Origin: Adenophora triphylla var. japonica
Taxonomy: Eukaryota; Streptophyta; Magnoliopsida; Asterales; Campanulaceae
Direction of reading: 5' to 3'
NCBI GenBank assembly: GCA_022495995.1
Contig: JAFEMH010002096.1
Span: 186,001 to 250,000, forward strand
Length of the DNA: 64,000 nucleotides
Shown: piece by piece, positions 20,863 through 31,921 of the stretch
How positions within the stretch are numbered: position 1 is the stretch's first letter
Layout of the letters: each line of letters begins with the position of its first letter
Position numbers and translations under genes: made by a program
Notes under the pieces: generated by a model
The model's database searches: none
Told to the model about the DNA's origin: nothing
The model's input: the letters and a program-made list of their open reading frames with translations, nothing else

Positions 20863-21849
20863 TCAATCTTGACTATCCCATAGCTGATCTTGGAAGCAAC
20901 CATCTCCACATCCATTATCACTATAGATAATATCTGGAGCTTGATATGCATTCTCTTTGAAGTCCCCATACCTCTCTAGCCATACAGGGTGCCTTTCCAT
21001 AAAAGGATCAATAGATGTGGTTGAGAATTGCAAAGAAGGACACACCCTCCTTGGCCACCATTCCTCCACTGCATTATAAGGAGGATACTCACTGAGTGGT
21101 GAGATAAAGCTGAAAGTACCTGAAGAGTTTGCACTTGCCTGTGCAATGATAGCTTGATCAGACTGAGGACCTTCATCTTTATCACCATTCAGAGCTGCTG
21201 GACTCAAACACTTGAGAAACTGAGAGAACAATTTCATATAAGCCTTGGAAGGAGAACTTTGCACACCTGCAAAGTTGTCTCCAGTTCCCTCAAGAACTAT
21301 TTGACTAAGAGTGAGTGAATCTCTGGTTACAGCTGTGAACTTCTTGACACCTAAGAAATCAGGTTGACCAATTTGTGTGTCAATCTTAATCCTTTCATTG
21401 TTGTCAAGCTTCACAAGCTCCCCAAATGTGCTGACTTTCTCTGCACCTACCTCAACCTGCCTACTTGATTCACCTTCCTTCCCTTTTCTTGACAGCTTAA
21501 CCTTAGCTGTCAGATCATTTTGCCTCTCATCAACCATCTTAGCTTTACCCTTGTTCCTAGCTATCTCCCTTAACCTGTTTCTCTCACCCTCCAACAGTGC
21601 TAGTCTCTCCTCCTCCCAAAACTTATTTCTAAACTCTCTCTCTCTTAACTCTTCTTCCTTATGTGGATCATCATTTGGCAATTGATCCACTTCCTGTTCC
21701 AAACCATTATCAGTTTGGATTCTATATGACAGAAATTCTCTCTCAAACCTTTCCTCTCTAGTCTCATCCACCCTTGGACTTTGAAAGACAAGTTTCTTTG
21801 TTGTTTTAGCCATTTTACTTGGACTAAACATTGAAACCAATCTCCCCAT
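20863..21849 (-). CDS. Family-C antisense gene (328 aa), intact copy in C0
   Basis: An uninterrupted 328-codon ORF lies opposite to the retroelement genes, between RNase H and the sense accessory gene. The start at 21849 reads MGRLVSMFSPSKMAK; the second Met before AKTTKK is also possible. Residues about 28-115 are strongly charged (TREERFEREFLSYR, EEELREREFRNKFWEEERLA) and predict a coiled coil. Residues 100-135 are Lys/Arg-rich (KGKAKM, KVKLSRKGKEG) and could be a nuclear signal. The C-terminal part has YPPYNAVEEWWPRRVCPSL and PFMERHPVWLERYGDF. No known family, membrane segment or signal peptide is recognised. A TATA box (TCTATAAAAGG, rc of 21900-21910) lies about 50 bp upstream. The C2 copy is also intact at 328 aa, which argues that this is a real gene. 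The function is unknown; DNA or RNA binding is an inference from basic charge only. Confidence 0.75.
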   Translation of the reverse strand: MGRLVSMFSPSKMAKTTKKLVFQSPRVDETREERFEREFLSYRIQTDNGLEQEVDQLPNDDPHKEEELREREFRNKFWEEERLALLEGERNRLREIARNKGKAKMVDERQNDLTAKVKLSRKGKEGESSRQVEVGAEKVSTFGELVKLDNNERIKIDTQIGQPDFLGVKKFTAVTRDSLTLSQIVLEGTGDNFAGVQSSPSKAYMKLFSQFLKCLSPAALNGDKDEGPQSDQAIIAQASANSSGTFSFISPLSEYPPYNAVEEWWPRRVCPSLQFSTTSIDPFMERHPVWLERYGDFKENAYQAPDIIYSDNGCGDGCFQDQLWDSQD

Positions 21850-22347
21850 TTGCTATACTAATGAAATGAATTTAGTAAGTTTCATCATCTGAACCATTTC
21901 CTTTTATAGACAAATTTAGGTTTCGTCAAATTAGTGGCAATCATCATTCAAAATAGGCTTGACTGTGACAGCCATGAATTTAGTTCTTGCCAAATCGAGG
22001 AAGTTTTGGAACTTGCCACTAACACATATCTATTAACTTCTCTGATTTATTCCCTTTGAAATTTCGTCTTTGTGTACGGAAATAACTCCCATGTTTTATG
22101 AGAAGTTATTACTCAAGTAATGAGTGGGGGACAAATAACACTGTTCATGAACAGCCACTCCCTTAAATGCTCTTTTTTAACCGTTTCACTAACCCAGGTC
22201 TTAGCCGTTAAGCCTTTCAAATCTCCTCCTCATTAACATATTAATATTACAAAATCAATCCCTCTTCAATCAAACATTCTTCACCCTTCAATTCTCCCTC
22301 TCTAAATCACTATACCTTTGCAAACCCTAAACCTCTATTCTTTCAAA
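21850..22347. promoter_or_regulatory. Divergent promoter region of C0 accessory genes
   Basis: About 500 bp separate the ATG of the antisense gene (21849) from that of the sense gene (22348). A TATA box for the antisense gene is at 21900-21910 (rc). A perfect 14-bp palindrome, ctgttcatgaacag, lies near the centre (22141-22154). The sense side has a pyrimidine-rich leader (ccctcttcaatc, ttctccctctct). No TATA box is obvious for the sense gene; cattaacatattaatatt near 22234 is the best candidate. C1 and C2 conserve the layout. Confidence 0.6.
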
Positions 22348-25300
22348 ATGTCTTACCCTGAAGCTCATGGCTACTTTATAAAACCTGACTTCTACAACCA
22401 TGAAGTTGGAGCTCTTATTAAAGAACTTCTTGAGTCCAACAACCTCTGCAAAATGATGGAAGCTCAACCCCCCATCTATGAGAATCATTGTAGAGAAATG
22501 TACGTGGCTGGACAGAGACTTGATGATGGATCAATAAGGATCAACATTGAAGGAACTGAGATTCTTGTGTCTCCCAAATTGGTTTCTGAAGTCTACGAAA
22601 TTCCTATAAGAAATGGAACAAGGAGCAACCTTTGGGACAGAAAGGACTGTACATTAGACATGTTCTACAAGAGATTCTTCAATAAACCCAGTTGCAACTA
22701 CCTTGTAGAATAGAACAAACCCATCAAAAAGGGAAACCTTGATTTGTTTAAATCAACCCTGATGGATGTTGTTATCAAGGGATTTGAAGGAAAGAAATCA
22801 TCTCTGGACTAAATCAGTCCAAATGTGTGTAAGCAAGGCTTGAGCTTGATAGCTAAGGATGTCAATTGGAGTGTTGCCCTACTATACAATTTTCAACTAG
22901 CTACCTCTCCCACTCCTTGGAAATTAAAGAAGCAAACCCCAAGAATGAATAATTTCAAATTCATGAGTGAAATCCTACACCACTTAATCCCTAAGTTGAA
23001 CCCTCCCCTTAAAAAGGTTTGGCTTAAATCCTTCCCTCTTATGTAAACCAGGAGTTTTAACTCAAGCACTTTCAGACTCAAAGGGAAGAAAAAGGTAGAA
23101 CTTGGGGACAGCTCTGAAAATCTTGAGGCAGCAACTCAGAGACTGAAAGAGAAAGATGCAAATGACATGAGAATGTGGAAATCATTGGTTCACATGATCA
23201 ATGACAAGAGATCAAAAAGGAAGCATGACACTGGTTTAGAAATAAGAGAAAGAGCTCAAGAGACCATTCCTAGAAAAATCAAGAGGAGAAAGAGCCAAGC
23301 AAAGATGAAGAGAACTGGAAAAGGAAAGAAACTCAGCAAAGGAAAGAAAGTACAAGAAGAGGTAGAGCAATCTGTTGAGCAAGAAATGGCTCAAGTGACT
23401 GACAAAGGAAAGAAGATTGATGAAGAACAAGCTGACAGTGAAGAAACACAATCAGATCCCATCTACAAAGATATTGATGAGTATGTTGGTGAAGTGGAAG
23501 AAAGTGATGATGATGAGCATGATGAGAACATGAGAAGAGCTGTTGCTGAGTCTCTAATGGAAGTGAGAACAGCCAAGGTTGGACAGTCATCTGGGACAGC
23601 TATGGTAGCCTCCACTCTGACAGCTAAGGTTTCTTCAGTTGCTGAAACCCCATCTAAGGTAATCTCTACCCCCTCTCTTACTCTCAATACCTTCTCTAGG
23701 AAGAGAAAATTAGATAAAGATGCTTCCTCATTCAAAAAGTTGAAACCAAACACACCTCAACCCTCCTCATCTAAAGACCAATCCAGTTCACCACATGATT
23801 CTGTAGCTCAAGGCATCCTCAATCTCAACCCTTCCAACATTAGTCCAAATGAGCCTAGTGTTGAAAAAGAAAGGGGGAATAGCCCTGGCTCTGAAAAAGG
23901 TGAGCCTCAGTTAAGGGGAAACAGCAGTCCTCATTCTCCCATTCTGATAGCTATCCCTTTCTCTGGTCATTCCTCACCCATTTCAAGCTCCTCAGATCCT
24001 TCTCCCATTTCTGATAACATCCTTAAAGCCTCTGAAGGACTAACTTTAGAAGAAAGACCTGAGTATCTCCCTGTTGTTCTTCATTACTTAAGATCCCTGT
24101 TAGATGAGGAAGATGTTCAAAAAGCCCTGGATTTAATCAAAACCAGAGATATGGCTAAGAAATCTAGCATGCCTGAACCTGAACCTCAACCCAAACCTGT
24201 TGAGCCTGTCCAAACCTGTTGAGCCTGTCCAAACTCTACTCTTGAGTCTGAAATCCTTCCAACCTGTGAACCTTGGATTTTGGATTGTGATATTGACTTT
24301 TCCTTCCCCTCTATCATGGCTGCCCACCAAATATTGAAGGAGATTACCCACTTTCCTGAGATTGCCAATCCCAGCTTAATCCCCAATCCTTGGCTGTTAA
24401 GCAAAAATTCCATTATGATTCATACAAGGAACAAGTGTGGCCTCATTATGTTTGCCCATGAGGAATGGAAGAAGTACAGAATAGCTCTCCCAAACTCTTT
24501 CTTTCATAAAGCCCCCAGACTACCAAACTTCATGGACATTTCAACCATCATTGATTGGGAAATTTTGTTCTCCCAACTTCTGTCATCTAACATCAATGAA
24601 TGCATCTATATGCCTTCATCCCTGGTTTATACTCTTGCATTGAGCTTGCCAAAGAGATGTACTGGAGAATCCTTCTCAATAAAGCCAAAATCATGGCTGT
24701 CATTGCAAAGCCTAGCCTGACAGCTATGTTTCCTCCCACTTCTTCAGTACCTCCTTCTTTCATCCCCCTAAAAACCAGATATCTACAAGCCAAACTTCCT
24801 CCAACCTTTAACCCTTCAACCTATGTGCCTCCATATCATGTGACCATCTCAGATATGCAGAGATTTACTAGGTCAATGATAACCAAAATGAGACACATGT
24901 TGGAAGTCTCAACTGTTTCCAAGTCTGAAAGGATGGCATCCAAAGGAAAGAGTATTGAATCTGATGAAGAAGCTGTTAACCTGGGAAAGAGAGCCTCTGG
25001 TGCTGCTCCCAATGTGATTGTGTCAAGTGATGATGAGGATGATGCTCCTGTGATGAAACAGCATCAGTTTTCAACCTCTACTGTCTTCACTGTCTCAACA
25101 AATCCTCCTCTACATCCAGCTCAACAACCCATCTCTCTACAAACAAATCACTTCTTCTCTAACCTATTTGGAGGAACTAGAGGTCAAAGCTAAAAACCAA
25201 AGAAGGCTCCCAAATGGGGTAATCTGAGATTGATAGATGATGAAGAGCCTCTATCCAAAGCTGTTCTCAAGGAGAGGCAAGACCAAACCTTCACCTATGA

Positions 25301-25433
25301 TGATGAGATGAGCTGGGAATGAAACAATGAGATGTATTACAGAGGTGTTGATGAAAAGATGAAAAAGGTGTTGCTGGCAGAAAGAGCTGAGATCCTTGAA
25401 GCTAGAAATGAAAGAGATGAATTTTCTGATTAG
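22348..25433 (+). pseudogene. C0 sense accessory gene (broken)
   Basis: The likely start is the ATG at 22348 (tttcaaaATG), reading MSYPEAHGYFIKPDF; an upstream in-frame codon at 22318 is not needed. The N-terminal 230 residues are a globular, helix-rich domain (IKELLESNNLCKMMEAQPPI, INIEGTEILVSPKLVSEVYE). A long Lys/Glu/Ser-rich region follows (RSKRKHDTG, KGKKLSKGKK, ESDDDEHDENMRRAVAESLM), then a Ser/Pro-rich stretch. The C-terminal half (HFPEIANPSLIPNPWLLSKN onward) ends at the TAG at 25431. Stops at about 22711, 22810, 23044, 24219, 25190 and 25320, plus frame changes, disable this copy. It has the same position as envelope-like ORFs of Sireviruses, but no signal peptide or transmembrane helix is visible. 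Function unknown. Confidence 0.7.
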
Positions 25434-25630
25434 GAAATTTTTCTTTTTTGTGGATAAATCTTTTTTAACCCTACCTTTATTTCCTGCTTTAAAAACAATG
25501 TTTATTTTGGATAATATGTTTTGTCTTAAAGCTCTTATGATTGAATCAAGAAGATTGATTTTCATCTTCATTGGTATATTCAATTCATGAGTATCTTGCA
25601 GGTTATATCTTTATTAGATATATTACTTTG

Positions 25631-25646
25631 CCAAAAAGGGGAAAAT
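25631..25646 (+). promoter_or_regulatory. C0 polypurine tract
   Basis: CCAAAAAGGGGAAAAT directly precedes the LTR start TGTTAAGACC. It matches the PPTs at 35962-35977 and rc 57011-57026. Confidence 0.85.
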
Positions 25647-26773
25647 TGTTAAGACCTAACTATGTAAGCCACATAGTTATAAAAGGTTTTGAAAACGAAA
25701 TATATCATATGTTATCTGACAGCCAAGATAACATATGACTTTGGACAGCTAAGCCCTTAACTCAAACTGCACATCTTATTTATCAACTGGACAGCAATGA
25801 TTTAACCAAGCTTCAATGATCTAACTCAAGACCAATCATATATATTAATGTATTTATTTACATTTGGATCATTACATATTGCCTAAAACATCTAGATCAA
25901 AGACTTAGCTCTGACAGCTAAGGTTCTCAAACAGCAAAGGCTTCATCCCTCTGACAGCTATGATCTTCAGCAAACAATCAGCAGTGTTGTACTTATGTGA
26001 TGATCAAGATATGCCTTGCCCAATCTCTCTCATCTGATGTTGCTAGCTCATCTCCATGAAGATCACATCCATGGTTGCAGATTCCAGCTATGTCATTATT
26101 CAGTCAACAAAGGCTCTAAATGCAACTCTAACATGCATTTACTTCCTTGTCTCCTTGTCCCCTCCAACGGCTATATCCAAGCCTATAAAAGGAGTCCTCC
26201 ATGACTGAAGAAACAACCCCTTACACACACAAACCTTTACAACCTTACCTTCTATCCTTCTCAACCTGCAACCAACAATCAAAACATCTTGAGACACTTG
26301 TAACTAACCTCAGGTGTAAAAACTAAATTGTAAAACCACTTAAGACTGACTTTAAGTGGGTATTGTAACTTGCTCAAGTATAGAGCAGAATCCCTAATAG
26401 ACTGTACATATTAGGAAGATGAAGTTCAAGGAACTTGCCTATCCAATCCTTTGTAAATCTTAACGGGAACTAGATTTAAGTGGATTGATCTCACTTGTCA
26501 AGATTGACAGTGAGGGTGGACGTAGGAGGAGTGAACTCTGAACCACCTTAAAATTCCTTGTGTTCATTTGGTATTATCACACAACACACACACACATCTA
26601 CACACACTTACACCATTCACCTGTCTTTACATTATTTCAAACACTTTTATTCCGCTGCACATTTAACACTTGCTTTTAAATCCAGTTAATATCTGACAGC
26701 TAAGATTTCACCTCAGCTGTCAAAGCTTAACTGTCTAACCTTCCAATCTGATTAAAGTAAACAGGACCTTTCA
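25647..26773 (+). repeat. Family-C LTR shared between C0 and C1
   Basis: This LTR of 1,127 bp runs TGTTAAGACCTAAC...GGACCTTTCA and carries a TATA box CCTATAAAAGG (26182-26192). It contains four exact GACAGCTA words. It is at once the 3' LTR of C0 and the left LTR of C1. The sequence directly after it (26774 on) is mid-gag and not a PBS, so the normal PBS and gag 5' region are missing. Confidence 0.88.
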
Positions 26774-26781
26774 AATACTTT

Positions 26782-28338
26782 TGTAAGCTTGAAGCTTATG
26801 AACTGGAAGGAATGATAATACTTCAACCAGTTCCCTCCATTTCACAAACCCTTGCCTTAACTGCCCAAGAAACCACTCTCAAACCTATCACTCAACAAGA
26901 AATTGATTCCATGATTCTCAATTCTCTTCAGAAAATTATCCTACCCTCAAACAACCTATCTCAAGGAGGTCTCATATCCATGGCTGTCAGAAATACCTTG
27001 TGAGCTCATAAAATGTCCTTTGAGAGAACTTATAGCCCATCCACTTCTGAACAAGAGAACCCCAAAAAGAAAGTTGAATGCTTCAATTGCAAGAAGCTTG
27101 GCCATTATTCATCTGACTGTCCTGAACCAAGAAAACCAAAGGACAATCAGACAGCTAAGAAATTCTCCTACTCCAAGGAAATTATTCATAGCTCAAGATG
27201 TAGCTGCTACAACTGCACAAAGAAGAAAAATGAGAGGAACAAAGAGCAAGTGCTGATTGCTGACTCATCCAAGTTCAGTGATGAGGAGTTTGATTTCAGT
27301 GATTCTGATGATGAAGGAGAAGAAGCAATGATATGCCTAATGGCAGGAGATGATGAAGATTCAGACAATGAAGAAGACCTTGAAGCCTTAGCTGTTGCTG
27401 AAGAACTAAAGCAGGTACCACAGTTTAACTCTTTAAATAATGAAGAATTTAAACAATTAATTAGTACACTTTTAATTCAAATAAAAAGGCACCAAACTGG
27501 CTTTGCTTCATTGCTCACTGATAACCTATCCCAAAGTAGAACCATTGATAGCCTTGAAAGAGCCAACCAAGGATTGAAAGTTCAAAACCTTATGCTTGAA
27601 AAAGCTAATGAAGAACTGACAGCTAAGAATTCCAAACTTTTGGAAACCAACCTAATAAACATCAACCTTGAAAAGGAAAATGAATCTGTTAGAAAAAAGT
27701 TTGAGTCCTGGAACAGCTCAGGAAAAGCCTTGACTCTTTGTAACTACAACCCAAGACACCCAGGCAACAAATCAGGGATTAGAGCCAATAATCCTACTAT
27801 GAAAACTTATACCCCTCTCACTGATGAAAGGGCTATTGACAAGATGGTTCTAGAAAGCATGAACTATGTCAAAGCCCAAGAAAATGTCTATCCTATTCAA
27901 ACCAAGGAAGACTTCAAGAAGAAAGGAAAAATGGATGAAGCTAGCTCAAGTCACAATGATGAACCAACTCAAGCTAGTCCTTCTCTCACTGATGAAACTC
28001 ATATAGCTAGCACAAGTCAATCAAAAGGTAAAGGAAAACAAGCAAACAAAGGTAAATACATTTGGCAAAAGAAAGGAATCAAGGAGCAAGTGAAGAAGAA
28101 CCAGTACAAAGCCACTGGACAGCAGAGATCTCCTAGACAGTCAAGATATGGTGGACAGCAGAGGTCTCCAAGACAGCAAAGATTCTATGATCATCACTCA
28201 TATGCCAAACCTCAAAGACCTAATTGGCCATTCTCAAATGGAAGAAACCATGCCCAACACAATACCTCTCCCAGATCATCTCATTCAAACAATTCCCCAA
28301 GCCATTCTCAGTTTCATAACCAAAACCAAGTCTTTTAA
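26782..28338 (+). pseudogene. C1 gag, 3' part
   Basis: The reading starts inside Gag (LEAYELEG, the helix before the nucleocapsid) and has one in-frame stop at 27001. It then runs open for 441 codons to 28338. It includes the CCHC knuckle CFNCKKLGHYSSDC (27080-27121), a second Cys pair (SRCSCYNCTKKK), an acidic stretch and a coiled coil (SLERANQGLKVQNLMLEKAN). An Arg/Gln/Ser-rich tail with the repeated phrase QQRSPRQ follows. The capsid domain is missing because the LTR joins directly to mid-gag. GACAGCTA words at 27150 and 27618 are read as Thr-Ala. Confidence 0.82.
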
Positions 28339-28531
28339 CCCAACCAATTTTTTAACCAAACCCAACCTATTGCTCCTACACCCTATATGTTGCAAATCAT
28401 GGGATATTATAATGCCCTAAATCAGTATTTTGGAAAGAGGGCAATGAACAAAGCTAGGGTACCAAAGAAATTATAATCCTTTGGACCCAAAAGAATAAAG
28501 GGTACCATAAATTTATTTTTCTGTTTTGTAG

Positions 28532-30095
28532 GAACCTAGGAAAGGAATATGGTACTTAGACAGTGGATGCAGCAGGCACATGAATTTCAACAAGGAGTGG
28601 TTACAACAATATGTCCCTAAAAATGGTCCAAATGTAACTTTTGGTGATAATTCTCAAGCCAAAGTCAAAGGATCAGGAAACCTTGTTACTAAAGACATTA
28701 TTTTCACTAATGTGTCTTATGTAGAGGGTCTCAAGCACAATTTGATTAGCCTTAGTCAGATTTGTGATAAGGGATATCATGTTGTATGTTCCAAAAACCA
28801 CTGCACTGTCAAAGATGTCAACAACAAATCAATTCTCACTGGAATCAGAAAAGGCAACCTCTACTGTCTAAACCTGGAAGTTGTGGATTCTTCAGATGCC
28901 CATTGCCTACTCTCCTTCAGTCAATCTGATATGTCATGGCTATGGCACAAAAGATTGGCTCACCTCATCCTGAAAAGCATCTCCAAACTAGCCAACTCAA
29001 ACCTAGTAAAAGGCCTACCCAAAATACCCTTCAAAAAGGACAAATTGTGCAAAGCTTATCAATGTGGAAAGCAAAGGAAAACCTCCTTCACTGCCAAAAC
29101 CAGATTAGATACCTCAAAACCCCTTCAATTACTCCAAATGGATCTTTTTGGACCTATCAGAACCAGATCTCTTGGTGGAAAGAGATACTCTCTTGTTGTA
29201 GTTGATGACTACACTAGATTTACTTGGATCATCCTTCTTGAATCCAAAAGAGATACATTGGAACAACTAGTCAAAATATTCAATAAAATTCAAAAATAAA
29301 AGGGTTTATCCATTATCAAAATCAGATCTGATCATGGTAAGGAATTTGAAAACACAGGTGTTGAAGAATACTGTGATCAAAAAGGGATTGAGCACAACTT
29401 CTCTGCCCCTAGAACTCCACAGCAAAATGGAGTTGCTGAAAGGAAAAACAGAACAATATGTGAAGCAGCAAGATCTATACTGTCAGAAAACAACCTCCCT
29501 AAGTACTTTTGGGGAGAAGCAGTCAGCACTGTTGTATATGTTCAGAATAAAACCCTTATCAACAAGTTTCACACCAAAACTCACTATGAGCTATGGATGG
29601 TAGAGTCCCAACAATCTCATACTTTCATGGTTTTGGAAGTAGATGTTTTATTCACAACAATGGGAAGAACAACCTTGATAAGTTTGATTCCAAAAGTGAT
29701 AAAGGAATTTTCCTTGGATACTCTAGCACTAGCAAAGCCTATAGAGTTTACAACAAAAGGAGACTTGTTGTAGAAGAATCAATTCATGTAGACTTTGATG
29801 AAAACAATGATCAAAGTCACACTGAATTATGTGATTTTGATGAATCTATTGGGAATTCAGACAATGTACCTGAGGTGTCTCCTGTTCATGACCCCTCAAA
29901 CCTCAATCCTGAAGAAAACACACCTTCCCTTCCCTATATGATGCCCAAAAACTCTAATACTCATCCCATTGTGTCTGACAGCCAAGATTCCCAACTCAAC
30001 AGCAAAGGTGAATCTGACAGCTATGATGCACCTGACTGCTTACCTTCATCTAGCCATCAAATTCCCCTTTGTAACCACAACCAATCTCCATGCTG
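28532..30095 (+). pseudogene. C1 protease, integrase and linker
   Basis: WYLDSGCSRHMNF (28550-28588) has an intact aspartic protease DSG. A pyrimidine tract and AG (ctgttttgtag, ending 28531) precede it and could be a splice acceptor. VTFGDNSQAKVKGSG and EGLKHNLISLSQICDKGYH follow, then the pre-integrase region MSWLWHKRLAH with C-A-QC in place of the usual C-x2-C. Integrase has LLQMDLFGPIRT, YSLVVVDDYTRFTW, then after a stop at about 29297 and frame changes a GVAERKNRT-type Glu block (29430-29460) and KGIFLGYSSTSKAYRVYNKR. An acidic linker ends near 30095, where the RT deletion begins. Not functional as read. Confidence 0.82.
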
Positions 30096-30684
30096 ATTCT
30101 GATGGCCAAAGTGTGAATCCAACCCTTTATAGAAGTTACATTGGATTACTCCTATATGTGACAGCTTCAAGACCTGACATCATGTTTAGTGTTTGCCTTT
30201 GTGCAAGATTTCAAGCCAATCCCAAAGAATCTCAAACTATGCTGAATGCAATCTAGATAGAAAATCCACAAGTGGTAGATGCCAGTTTATTGGATCAAGA
30301 ATCATCTCATGGTCAAGAAAAAAGCAAACCTCATAAGCTACCTCAACAGCTGAGGCTGAGTATATTGCTGCAGGCTTGTGCTGCTCTCAAATTCTCTATC
30401 TTAAAAGTCAACTTCAAGACTTTGAGATGGAATTGTCAAATATTCCCATCTTCTGTGACAATTCTAGCACTATTGCCATGACAGAAAATCCAGTTCAACA
30501 TTCCAAGACCAAGCACATTGAAGTTAGGCATCACTTCATCAGAGACCATGTAGAAAAGGGAAATATTAACTTGGCCAAAGTTTGCACTGAAGATAATGTC
30601 TCTGACATCCTAACAAAAGCCATGGATGAAAAGAGATTTGAAATGCTAAGAGAAATGTTAGGAATGATTAACTTTCCAAAATAA
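30096..30684 (+). pseudogene. C1 RT end and RNase H, internally deleted
   Basis: The linker sequence passes directly to LHADSDGQSVNPTLYRSYIG, the last part of RT. The palm domain with YVDD is absent. A second gap removes about 120 bp of RNase H between KES (about 30230) and the SDYAGC region. The rest (DRKSTSGRCQF, AEAEYIAAGLCCSQ, FCDNSSTIAMTENPVQHSKT) is readable in changing frames and ends INFPK at 30684. C2 has the same RT junction. Confidence 0.82.
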
Positions 30685-30932
30685 AAGATCTTTCATTGAT
30701 AACAAGGAAAAACATTACCCATGGCTGCTGTCAACATTGTGGAACCTGACAGCTAACCAATATCCTATCCTAAACCCTTCTTAAAACATCAAACCAAAAC
30801 ACACTCCTACCATACATCCAATCTTCAAAACACAAAACATCAAACACAAACATAAATTCCCTTATCAAAAGCTTCACTATCCTCCTTCTCATCACAGTTA
30901 GCCCTCCTGAATGCTTTGACAGCTAAGGATTG

Positions 30933-31921
30933 TCAATCTTGACTATTCCATAGCTGATCTTGGAAGCAATCATCTCCACATCCATTATCACTATAGATAA
31001 TATCTGGAGCTTGATATGCATTCTCTTTGAAGTCCCCATACCTCTCTAGCCATACAGGGTGCCTTTCCATAAAAGGATCAATAGATGTGGTTGAGAATTG
31101 CAAAGAAGGACACACCCTCCTTGGCCACCATTCCTCCACTGCATTATAAGGAGGATACTAACTGAGTGGTGAGATAAAGCTGAAAGTACCTGAAGAGTTT
31201 GCACTTGCCTGTGCAATGATAGCTTGATCAGACTGAGGACCTTCATCTTCATCACCATTCAGAGCTGTTGGACTCAAACACTTTAGAAACTGAGAGAACA
31301 ATTTCATATAAGCCTTAGAAGGAGAACTTTGCACACCTGCAAAGTTGTCTCCAGTTCCCTCAAGAACTGTTTGACTAAGAGTGAGTGAATCTCTGGTTAC
31401 AGCTGTGAACTTCTTGACAGCTAAGAAATCAGGTTGACCAATTTATGTGTCAATCATAATCCTATTATTGCTGTCAAGCTTCACAAGCTCCCCAAATGTG
31501 CTGACTTTCTCTGCACCTACCTCAACCTGCCTACTTGATTCACCTTCCTTCTTTTTTCTTGATAGCTTAACCTTAGCTGTCAAATCATTTTGACTCTCAC
31601 CAACCATCTTAGCTTTACCCTTGTTCCTTGCTATCTCCCTTAACCTGTTTCTCTCACCCTCCAATAGTGCTAGTCTCTCCTCCTCCCAAAACTTCTTTCT
31701 AATCTCTCTCTCTCTCTCAACTCTTCTTCCTTATGTGGATCATCATTTGGCAATTTATCCACTTCCTGTTCCAAACCATTATCAGTCTGGATTCTATATG
31801 ACAGAAATTCTCTCTCAAACCTTTCCTCTCTAGTCTCATCCACCCTTGGAATTTGAAAGACAAGTTTCTTTGCTGTTTTAGCCATTTTACTTGGACTAAA
31901 CATTGAAACCAATCTTCTCAT
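30933..31921 (-). pseudogene. C1 antisense gene (frameshifted copy)
   Basis: This is homologous over its whole length to the intact 328-codon antisense genes of C0 and C2. Here the start reads MRRLVSMFSPSKMAK at 31921. A CT-repeat length change near 31710 shifts the frame, and there is a stop at about 31444 and another near 31158. Its TATA box (rc of 31972-31982) is kept. Confidence 0.82.

Larger units (their letters stand above)
19807..26773 (+). mobile_element. Element C0: 5'-truncated family-C copia element
   Basis: It begins within the RT C-terminus and continues through RNase H, the antisense gene, the divergent promoter region, the sense accessory gene, the PPT and the LTR at 25647-26773. 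Everything 5' of the RT end is missing, replaced by element E in the opposite orientation. C0 keeps RT sequence that C1 and C2 have lost. The LTR at its 3' end also serves as the left LTR of C1. Confidence 0.8.

Noticed and set aside
22893..23753. Minus-strand ORFs opposite the sense accessory gene (also 33054-34091 and 58888-59943)
   Set aside because: They mirror the Lys/Glu/Ser-rich coding of the sense gene and carry no independent features; shadows.
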